A DNA stretch of 64,000 nt from positions 2,232,001 through 2,296,000 of the forward strand of contig NC_016472.1 of NCBI RefSeq assembly GCF_000226095.1. The letters are read 5' to 3'. The notes under the pieces were generated by a model that was given only the letters and a program-made list of their open reading frames with translations, did no database searches and was not told where the DNA came from. A program made the position numbers and the translations under genes. The stretch's first letter is position 1, and each line of letters opens with the position of its first letter. Below are positions 55,850-64,000 of this stretch, in pieces. This DNA is from Thermothelomyces thermophilus ATCC 42464 (lineage: Eukaryota > Ascomycota > Sordariomycetes > Sordariales > Chaetomiaceae).

Positions 55850-57770
55850 ATCCTGGGTTCTGAGTCTTACTTTGTTTTTTTGGAGCAATCTTGTATATAT
55901 ATATATCAGCGACGGAGTTTTCATCATGAAGGAGTTCACGGGAACGGGCGTACAAGGCGGGCAAATCTTGGGGTCTCAACTGTCGGTCGCTGGACGGGGC
56001 TAAACGGGAATTTGTTTTTTTCACTTTTTCTGCGTACTCTGGCACCTACCATCGAGTCAGTCGGTGCTCAGGGTAACATGATGTTTAGCGTATCATTTGG
56101 CACAATCCGGGGCAAAGGTAAAGCGTACCTATGATGTGGGGGAGGGGAGGGACGGAAGAGTCGGTCAGAAGAACTTGGGAACCCGGGAACGATATAATAT
56201 GAAAACGTAAATGGAAACCTTCCTCGCCATAACCCGGTAACTGACTACCGACCTACATGACCTGTTCCGGCATGTGGCATTTCCAGGTAGAAGCGAATGC
56301 AACAGGAACAACTGCAACTTGTATGTGCCCATTGTTTCAGTTGAGAACCTGAGTCAACGATCATTCTGAATCCCTTCCCTGTTTGTGCCCTCGGGAAGTC
56401 GGGCTGGGCATTGCTCCTACCAGGCAAGTGCAACTGGGTTATCGCGGTTCCCCTAACCAGATCGATCTTGCCAAAGGCTAGTACTTTGAACACCGATTCA
56501 TGCCGTCCGACCCTCGAATCTTGGATTCTTTTACCCAGTGCCCATTCGACCATTTGCCCCTCCGGCTGGTGCTACATCTACGGTATGCATGTACATATGT
56601 AGAGTACAGTACTTACATACAGTACACATGGTATGTACATACATACATGCAGAATACAGCAAGGAACAGGATGTGTAAACGTCTCGCCCCGCTTTCATTT
56701 CTAACCACCCGCCGCAGGTGTTCAAACTGCTTCTCTAATTTTTTTTCTTGTGTTCGACAGTGTTACTGACGGAGCTTGATGCCGTGCAGAGAACACGAGC
56801 CACCTAGACCAATGTAAGACGCAATCCCACCGCCACGGGTTGCATCGAGCAGACGGTGGCACTGCCTTTCTAACTGTAGTACTCGGCAACGGAGCGCCAA
56901 CACAGCAGCATATCGTCACGACTTACTTACTGCATAGCGCACGTAAACGGGAAACTCCGGCACGAGAGTGACCATCTCCGGACTCGATCCATATGCGGCT
57001 ACGCGACTGGCTACCTGGTGGACTATATGCCGTGGCCACAGCTGGTGTTCGTCGTCCACACAACGTAACCAAAGAACCGAACCACGACCAAAAGAGATTA
57101 GACCACCCATCCAGCTACCGCTTCGAGGCAGTACAATGAGGATGGAGTATAGTGTAAACCGGGAGTCGAGCCGTCGCTCCCAGGGGAACACCGGCACATG
57201 CACGAGAAGGAGCACAAGGGCGCTCGCTCCTGGACCAACATTTGTGGCAACACCATCCGTCGGAGGACCTGGCGATCCAGGAAGCGTGAGTCACAAGCTC
57301 CTGAGCACTAACAACCCAGCGGTTGGACTTGTTCTTAAGTTGGGTCTCAGCATTGCCTCGCGGACCCATGAAAATGGAAGGACCCGAACGAACTTTTAGC
57401 TAACATTGTCTCGTAGCCTCACCATCCCGTCACCTCTTCATCAAGTCTGGGGCACTCAGTTCTCGTATTAGCCGCTTGTTTTGCGACGGCCCTAGCTGAG
57501 GCAACAAGCAAATGTGGCTCTCGGACCCAGCAAGCGTTTTCGCTGCGTGCCCAGTCTCCATCATGCTCATGCTCTGAACCTGCTGCAAGATTGTCTCTGC
57601 CGCATTGGACAAGATACCTATCGGATGCTGGCCATTCTGGGCCACAGCTATATGTACTACTCATCGTTCTTCCGTTGTCTCTCTTTTTTGGTCTCAGATG
57701 TGCCTTTCGGAACCGTTCTGGCCCGTCACGATCCGGTCACTCCAACAAAGCGAAGCTTTTTCTACCAGTT
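55850..57770. other. Intergenic between transporter and alpha-glucosidase
   Basis: 1.92 kb on the way to the GH31 start. It has a TATATATATA patch near 55895 in the transporter 3' flank and a run of overlapping ACAT/GTAC words at 56583-56650. The coding frame of the GH31 gene is open upstream to 57591 but has no ATG there. No separate gene is supported. Confidence 0.45.
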
Positions 57771-60700
57771 ATGGCTTTGCTTGCCTCGACATCTCTCCTT
57801 CTCGCTGGGCTCTATCTGCGCACGACTTCGAGTGTTCAAATCTCTGAAACACCTAGCCAAGCCGCTGGTCATCCTCCCGTGTTCACACTCCCCCCTTCGG
57901 CTGACCGGGGCAAAAACATCCTCCCCAACATCAAGGACCCCAAGGCCATCGACCCTCAGACAGTATGTCCGGGCTACAAGGCATCCAACCTGCAAGACAC
58001 CAAGGACGGCTTCACCGCGGATCTTGACCTTGCCGGCCCGGCATGCAATGTTTATGGAACTGACGTCGAGCATTTGGCCTTGTCTGTCGAGTTCCAGGGC
58101 GATGATCGGGTTCACGTCGAAATCCGGCCGCGTTACATTACCCCTGGGAATGAAACTTGGTTTCTTCTTCCGGAGGAGCTGGTCCCAAGGCCGTCGGCGA
58201 GGCAGGCGTATACTCCTGGCCCAAACGACCTGACCGTTTCATGGTCTAACGATCCAAGCTTCTCCTTTACCGTAAAGCGTGGGGCAATCGGCGACACCCT
58301 CTTTTCCACCGAAGGAAAGAGACTCGTATACGAGGACCAGTTCATTGAGTTCATCTCTACACTCCCCGAAGACTACAACCTTTATGGTCTCGGCGAGGTC
58401 ATTCACGGATTCCGCCTGGGAAACAATCTCACTAGTAAGGCGGCTACACAACACACAAAATGATTAAGAAACTCGTTTCGGTTAACTGGTCACAGGGACT
58501 CTTTTCGCCGCCGACGTTGCTGACACAATTGATGCCAACATCTACGGTAGCCACCCGGTCTACCTTGACACGAGATACTTCACAGTTGACGAGTCAGGCA
58601 AGCTTACTTATGTCGCCAATGCAAAGGACATGGCTGCGAAGTATGTCTCGTATACGCATGGCGTATTCCTCCGGAACGCCCATGCCCAGGAGATTCTTTT
58701 GCAATCGTCCGGCATCACATGGAGGACGACGGGGGGGAGCATCGACCTGTACTTCTATAGTGGCCCAAAGGCAGAGGACGTGATAAGGTCGTACCAGCAG
58801 TCGACAACCGGACTGCCAGCTATGCAGCGGTACTGGACGCTTGGTTTCCATCAGTGTCGCTGGGGTTATGACAGCTGGGCGGTGCTACAGGAGGTGGTCG
58901 ACAACTTTGCCAAGTTTGAGATTCCCGTGGAAACCGTCTGGTGTGAGTCTCACTCGTCTGCTCCAAGAATGGGAAGAGTAACGCCGAGCTGACATGTGGG
59001 AGCCGACATCGACTATATGAAGCAATACCGCGACTTTGAGAACGACCCCGTGCGGTTCGGCTACGAGGAAGGGGCTCGGTTCCTGGCCCAGCTTCACGCA
59101 AATCACCAACACTACGTTCCCATAGTGGACTCCGCCATATACGCCCCTAATCCCGAGAATCCCGGAGATGCGTATCCTCCATATGATCGCGGAGTTGAAG
59201 CGAACGCATTCATGATGAATCCCGATGGGTCCATCTACTACGGCGCCGTGTGGCCCGGCTATACTGGTTTGCTCCCCGGAATCTCAAGCCGGGAGGCGCT
59301 AACACGACGTAGTATTCCCTGACTGGGTGGGCGCTGTTCTGAACGGCAGTGGCGCTATTGACTGGTGGATCGACGAGCTTTCCCGGTGGTCTGAGAAGGT
59401 TGCTGTACGTTGCGCCGGCTGGCATCTCTGAATTCGTATTCGAAGCATCATGGACATGCCGTGGGCGGTAGCTGACCGGCACAGTTTGATGGATTATGGA
59501 TCGACATGTCGGAAGTAAGTATGCTAACTATTGGTACGGGAGTCCTCGTCAACTAACCGGCATAGGTTGCCTCCTTTTGTGTTGGCAGCTGCGGCACCGG
59601 TAACTTGACGCTGAACCCGGTCCACCCACCATTCGGACTTCCGGGAGAGGCTGGAAATCTTGTCTTGCAATACCCTGAAGGCTTCGAGCTCACCAATTCA
59701 TCGGAAGCTGTTTCGGCGTCGTCTGCTCTCAGTACGCAAGAGGCTGCTTCCCCGACGACGGCGAGCCCGACGTCTTCCTTTTACCGCACCACGCCTACTC
59801 CGGGAGTGCGCAACGTGGATTGGCCGCCCTATGCCATCAACAACATCCACGGCGACTTGGCGGTCCATGCTGTCAGCCCAAACGCTACACATCATGGCGG
59901 TTACCTCGAGTACGACTTTCACAACATGTTCGGACACCAGATTCTCAACGCCACCTATCGTGCCCTGCTCAAAATACACGAGGGAAAGCGGCCCTTTATC
60001 ATAGGGCGCAGCACCTTCGCCGGGTCTGGCAAATGGGCCGGGCACTGGGGAGGCGACAACGCGGCGCTGTGGGCATACATGTACTTTAGCATCCCACAGG
60101 CGCTGTCCTTCTCGCTCTTTGGCGTGCCCATGTTTGGTGTCGACACGTGCGGGTTCGGCGGCAACAGCAATTACGAACTGTGCTCCCGCTGGATGCAGCT
60201 CAGCGCCTTCTTCCCCTTCTACCGCAACCATAACATCCTGGGCGCTATCCCGCAGGAACCCTATGTCTGGGCCAGCGTCATCGACGCCACAAAAACCGCC
60301 ATGCGCATCCGTTACGCCTTGCTGCCGTACCTGTACACGCTCATGGCTCGCGCCAGCCTCGAGGGGAGCACCGTCATGCGCGCGCTGGCGTGGGAGTTCC
60401 CCGACGAGCCGTGGCTGGCCGACGCCGATCGGCAGTTCATGCTCGGCAGAGCCATCATGGTGACTCCCTGCCTGGAACAGGGCGCCAGCACCGTGAGGGG
60501 CGTATTTCCCGGCGTCGGAGACGGCGGCAAGAAGACCGTCTGGTACGACTGGTACACGGGGAAGGCGGTAACGGACGAGATCAAACCGGGACAGAACGTC
60601 ACCATCGAGGCGCCACTTGGTCACATCCCTGTCTACTTGCGCGGTGGCAGTGTGGTTCCTGTTCAGGGACCCGGGATGACGACGACGGAGAGCCGGAGAA

Positions 60701-61171
60701 ACCCGTGGGGTCTGATTGTGGCGCTTGATCGGGAGGGTTTCGCGGAGGGAGAGCTTTATCTTGACGATGGTGAGAGCTTAGAGCCGGCGGCTGTGACTTG
60801 GGTACAAGTACGTCCTCTCTCCCCCCCCCCCCCCCCTCTTTTTTTTTTTTTTCCTCTACCCGCATGAGGATGATGGGTGGGAGACTGGAGTGAGTGAGTG
60901 GCTGCTAACATTCACTCGCCTTTAGTTCACTGCCACAAATACATCCATCACAGCCGTTCCTCAAGGCGACTACGTCGACAACAACACGTTTGGCAACGCC
61001 ACCGTCATGGGCTTGGCTAAGGGCCCCGTGCGGATGTGGCTGAACAGGCGCGTGCTCGACCATGCGAACTGGCAGTATGACCAGGATAGGGCAGTGCTGT
61101 TGCTGTATGGGTTGAATCATCTGTTCCCCCAGGGTGCGTGGACGGATAAATGGGAGATTAACTGGGAGTAA
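57771..61171 (+). CDS. GH31 alpha-glucosidase, secreted
   Basis: Seven exons: 57771-58434, 58496-58942, 59003-59266, 59313-59404, 59485-59514, 59566-60807 and 60926-61171, giving 994 aa. The first ATG gives a hydrophobic signal (MALLASTSLLLAGLYL). GH31 features are CPGYKASNL, YNLYGLGEV, LGFHQCRWGYDSW, VWSDIDYM, the nucleophile motif FDGLWIDMSE (Asp about 496) and the acid/base region GHWGGDN (Asp about 663). A 70-aa Ser/Thr-rich insertion separates these two motifs (LTNSSEAVSASSALSTQ region). It should release glucose from the non-reducing end of alpha-glucans or maltose. Exon 5 is only 30 nt, lies in phase 0 on both sides and holds the whole nucleophile motif. The last intron contains C16 and T14 runs. 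Confidence 0.95.
59485..59514 (+). other. 30-nt in-frame microexon with the GH31 nucleophile
   Basis: Flanked by an acceptor GGCACAG and a donor GTAAGT; it encodes ten residues, FDGLWIDMSE. Skipping would keep the frame but delete the catalytic Asp. Confidence 0.88.
60821..60852 (+). repeat. C16 and T14 runs in the last GH31 intron
   Basis: C 60821-60836 and T 60839-60852, starting 13 nt after the donor, on the sense strand. Confidence 0.95.
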
Positions 61172-61583
61172 GAATGGAGTGGCCAGGGTCAGGGTTGGGT
61201 TTAGGCTCGTTTGCATTTTTGGCGTTTGGCTTGTCTGGTTAACCTGAATGCTGATGGGATATTGGAAACGTGTGATGTATCAGAGGAAAGGGTGTGCAAA
61301 TTCCGGGCGTTGGGCTGGAAATGGGTGAGCGATGTCGACGGGCGTTGGCGGTTGGCCAGACATATGATGAATACGAATGAATAGTGTGGCATCTTATTAA
61401 AGATGATTATGTTCCTTTTTTCTTTTGATATTAATAACGCAGGTCCCTCCCGCGTCTATTGTAACATTCTCTCTTCCCAGAAACGGAACATGGTCATTGA
61501 CATATCCAACCAACCATCGATCCGGATGATACATTCTATAATTAAATCCCCAACACCATTCCGCCACCCAGACCGGACCAGTT
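61172..61583. other. Convergent 3' spacer
   Basis: About 410 bp between the GH31 stop and the stop of the minus-strand membrane protein. Nothing is recognised. Confidence 0.4.
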
Positions 61584-62676
61584 CTAATCCCGTTTCCTGT
61601 CGACCCTCTCGAACACCCTCCTTTCAGCAGCAGAACTCGAACCGTGGCTCCAACCTTCCTCGTCCGAATCGGCAGCCGCGCCGCCGCTCTCCATCAACCG
61701 GATGCTCGACTCCTTATCCCTGTTCTTGGCGCGGTCCCTCCTGCTCGCTCCCAGCCTCCTGCCTCTCGTGTTGGCCCTCCCCATGACGTTGCCGACCCCG
61801 ATGCGGCGCAGCTGCCTGTTCCAGCAGAAGGTGCCGACGATCATGAACGTGGCGAAGCCGAAGATGAGGGGAAGGGCGATGTAGAGCACCTCGTCGTCGG
61901 CCGGGGTGGGCGTGTGGACGGGCTTCTTGCGCTTCTTGGGCTTGTTCTGCAGCGTGATGGTGGGGCCCGAGTACCACTGGGCCGACCGGCTGTCCGGCGC
62001 CAGCGCGGCGATGCGCAGCGTGATGTTGGCCTCCTTGAGGCCGTGGCTCTTGAGGAGGGACTGGTCGAGGTGCCACTGGTAGAAGCCCCAGGCGGCCGAG
62101 ATGGTGTCCGAGCTGAAGGCTTCCACCACCTGCCCATGCGGACCATGCGGGGCCGTTTCGGACGACGGGGGAAGCTCGGGGTCCGAAGAAGCCTCCTCGT
62201 CAGAATCGGGGGCGGGGGCGGGCTCGGGCACCACCGCTGGAGGGAGGTTGGCGTAGATGCCGACGATCCTGAGGGTGGTGTTCTGGCTGGGGAAGAAGGA
62301 CGTGTCCCAGGTTACTTGATTCCGAGACGCCCTGGTTAATGACCTGCCCCGGTAACCGCGAGGAAACACAACTTGGGGAAAACCAAAAAAAAAAAAAAAA
62401 AAAAGGGTGCCCACCATAATGTGTTGACCCCGGATAGTAGACGTCGTTGTGCTTGGGAAGGCAGAACGGCTTAAAGGGCCCGTCGGTGTTGCTGCAGGTG
62501 ACAAACGCATCGCTGCCGTCTTCGTTGGTGGGCACCGGCGGCGGCGGCGGCGCGGCGTCCGTCACGCTCGTGGTCGCATCGGTGCCAGCAGCGGCACTCT
62601 CGGGCGCCGGCGCAGCTGATGCGCTTCCTAGGAGCATCAGCCATGCGGCTGGCAGAACCAATCTGGAGGTGAGCAT
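61584..62676 (-). CDS. Single-pass membrane glycoprotein of unknown function
   Basis: Two exons, 62676-62415 and 62314-61584, giving 330 aa. A signal peptide is clear (LVLPAAWLMLLGSASAAP). The extracellular part has two cysteines (FVTCSNTDG, KPFCLP), then YYPGSTHYVTWDTSFFP, an N-glycosylation site in NTTLRIVGIY, an acidic Pro-rich insertion and GFYQWHLDQSLL. A membrane span lies near ADDEVLYIALPLIFGFATFM (about 235-258). The cytosolic tail is basic then acidic. This matches a conserved fungal surface-protein type whose function is not known to me. The intron (62414-62315) carries T20 on the sense strand directly after the donor; the acceptor CAAG was selected to restore HYVTWDTSFFP. Confidence 0.82.
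62385..62404 (+). repeat. A20 homopolymer in an intron (T20 on sense strand)
   Basis: Twenty A, ten nt inside the donor of the membrane-glycoprotein intron. Confidence 0.95.
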
Positions 62677-63484
62677 GGTGGTGCGGATGGCTCGGCAGAG
62701 CCGTCGAGGTCAAGAGGGGGTTTGTTCTATGTACAATCGGATGGGGGAGACCAAGATTGCTACGCAGCGAAGGAGCAATTGGTTCATTTAAGGTTTGTTG
62801 GAAAACTGGATCGTGATGATTCGGGCTCCGAAGGACTGATTTAATTATACTGTGTACAATGAGAGAAGTTCAAGGAGTGGACGGTCGAAACAGAATCGAC
62901 CCAACGACGTCAAGTGTTCGCCCTCGAGCGGTAATTTTTGGATGCCGAGCAGCGCCCATTTAACTGTCGCGTGCGAGGGAACCCCCCCGCAACATGACAT
63001 GTCGCGCAGAACAAACCGCGCTAAGACCGAGCCGGTGGATCCTGGCCTCGCCGCCAGATCCAAGCAGCCACATGCCTTCCTTCGGTGCTTCCGGGGCTCG
63101 CCCGGGCAGCTCGCTCCCAAATCGTTAATAATAGGCATACCACCGAGTACGGATTACATACATACATACATACATACATACAGGGGTAGAGTACTCCGTA
63201 TCCCGTATCCGTGCTTTACTGAGCTCTCTTGATCGTGTCTAGGCAATATGTACCTATTCATCATTTCTTCTTTGCTCCTTTGGCTGCGAATTTTTTTTCT
63301 AAAAAAAAAAAAACTACCCATTCTTTTGTTGCCATTGATTCGAGCAGGAATTTGGGAACTTGTAAAAGAACCGCGAGCAACACTTTCCAACCTCGCAGGG
63401 TGTCGTCAGTGGCAGAGTCGCAAAACAAAACGAACAATGATTTTGGGTGTGAATTTGCACTATTCGCATTCGTTGTTTCAAGAT
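62677..63484. other. Intergenic, membrane-protein promoter and oxygenase 3' flank
   Basis: About 810 bp with GTACGGATTAC at 63147-63157 running into a (CATA) microsatellite, TACTCCGTA at 63192-63200 and a T9/A13 pair near 63291-63313. No gene is supported. Confidence 0.45.
63157..63182 (+). repeat. CATA microsatellite
   Basis: About 6.5 units of CATA, starting at the last base of a GTACGGATTAC word. Confidence 0.9.
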
Positions 63485-64000
63485 TCATGAAACAGTATTC
63501 TTCGCAACGATGCCCCTGGCAAATTCCCCAAAGGTAATGTGCTGCTCCATGTCCACTTCCTCGTCCAGGTTCGGCTGGGTGAACACGGCGAGCGTGTTGC
63601 GGGCGATCCGGCCGTCGCAGAGGGCAGCCCTCGCGCCCCTGACAAAGTGCGGCACCGCCTTGAACTTGCCGGCCGTGATGCGCTCGAGGGCCTCGCCCGT
63701 CTGGAAGGCGATGCAGTCGCGCGGGATCTTGACGTGCACCGTCCGGCCGGTGCGCGACTTGATGTACAAGCCGGCGGCCGGGTCGGGCGACGAGTCCAGC
63801 TCGGGGAGCGGGGCGAGGTGCGACACGCCGGGCGAGGCGGGCTCGACCTCGGGCGCGGCCACCAGCGGGCTCGACTCGGACTCGTCGACGAACATGGCCG
63901 AGGTCAGGCCGGTCAGACAGCCGTGGTCGAGGTGGGTTGCGCACCAGTCGTCCTCGTCCGGATCGTTGTTGTTGGCGACCTCGTCCGACACGGACACGGG
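63485..64000 (-). CDS. 2-oxoglutarate/Fe(II) oxygenase-like protein, C-terminal part (cut by window edge)
   Basis: The frame is open from the right edge to a stop at 63485, about 170 codons, with no ATG that would begin a complete protein, so the gene continues beyond 64000. The segment begins in WCATHLDHGCLTGLTSAM, which holds the first Fe-binding His and Asp of the double-stranded beta-helix (H-x-D pattern). It continues with GLYIKSRTGRTVHVKIPRDC, QTGEALERITAGKFKAVPHF (the second His follows) and ARNTLAVFTQPN. This layout matches isopenicillin-N-synthase-like dioxygenases. The substrate is unknown. An Arg in DGRIARNTLAVF sits where the 2OG-binding Arg is found in this group. Confidence 0.82.
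   Translation of the reverse strand, partial: PVSVSDEVANNNDPDEDDWCATHLDHGCLTGLTSAMFVDESESSPLVAAPEVEPASPGVSHLAPLPELDSSPDPAAGLYIKSRTGRTVHVKIPRDCIAFQTGEALERITAGKFKAVPHFVRGARAALCDGRIARNTLAVFTQPNLDEEVDMEQHITFGEFARGIVAKNTVS

Noticed and set aside
59698-60624. 308-codon open frame antisense to GH31 exon 6
   Set aside because: Overlaps the catalytic region of a clear GH31 gene and has no features of its own.

Overview
This window is nuclear DNA of a filamentous ascomycete. The style fits a Sordariomycete, probably Sordariales/Chaetomiaceae; that placement is inferred from protein resemblance and gene style, not from a search. Exons are GC-rich. About 54 short spliceosomal introns (mostly 50-130 nt) carry GTRNGY donors and CTAAC/CTRAC branch points. 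Genes are single and on both strands, with no operons. The set includes Zn(II)2Cys6, CIA2, Prp4, Snu114, Sin3, Hrd3 and bifunctional ADE2 proteins. Twenty complete genes, one further complete gene without introns (an AGC kinase) and one gene cut by the right edge are supported. Exons were joined by hand from splice signals and conserved protein motifs.

Layout. 0.7-2.4 kb (-): S6K/Psk1-like AGC kinase. 3.7-5.5 (+): Prp4 of the U4/U6 snRNP. 6.3-7.9 (+): cyclin T/K-like. 8.4-9.9 (-): Dus4 tRNA dihydrouridine synthase, with a GC-AG intron. 10.3-12.3 (+): ADE2. 12.5-13.3 (-): secreted protein with two copies of a six-cysteine module. 15.0-15.8 (+): secreted protein of unknown function. 16.3-17.3 (-): SdhB. 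17.8-18.8 (-): Sfr1/Mei5-like. 19.3-22.0 (-): Hrd3. 22.7-24.0 (+): WDR89-like. 24.4-25.7 (-): acetyl-CoA acetyltransferase. 26.1-29.6 (+): Snu114. 32.1-32.8 (-): CIA2. 37.1-40.2 (+): Zn(II)2Cys6 regulator. 41.4-42.6 (-): mitochondrial two-helix membrane protein. 43.3-48.4 (-): Sin3. 49.3-50.2 (-): fasciclin-domain protein. 53.9-55.8 (+): sugar transporter. 57.8-61.2 (+): GH31 alpha-glucosidase. 61.6-62.7 (-): single-pass membrane glycoprotein. 63.5-right edge (-): 3' part of a 2OG-Fe(II) oxygenase.

Most of this is housekeeping: splicing, respiration, purine and sterol supply, ERAD, Fe-S delivery and chromatin repression. A starch/maltose-type pair (transporter and alpha-glucosidase) lies at the right. 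Three long gene-poor stretches (29.6-32.1, 32.8-37.1, 50.2-53.9 kb) hold no gene I can support, but carry short palindromes and recurrent intergenic words.

No clearly novel multi-gene system was found. The best leads are: (1) the duplicated cysteine-module protein, whose two modules share an intron at the same codon position; (2) a 30-nt in-frame microexon that alone encodes the catalytic nucleophile motif of the alpha-glucosidase; (3) long homopolymers concentrated in introns; (4) strongly over-represented intergenic words GTACGGATTAC and TACTCCGTA, one pair forming a perfect hairpin; (5) a 15-bp-arm hairpin near 31.3 kb.
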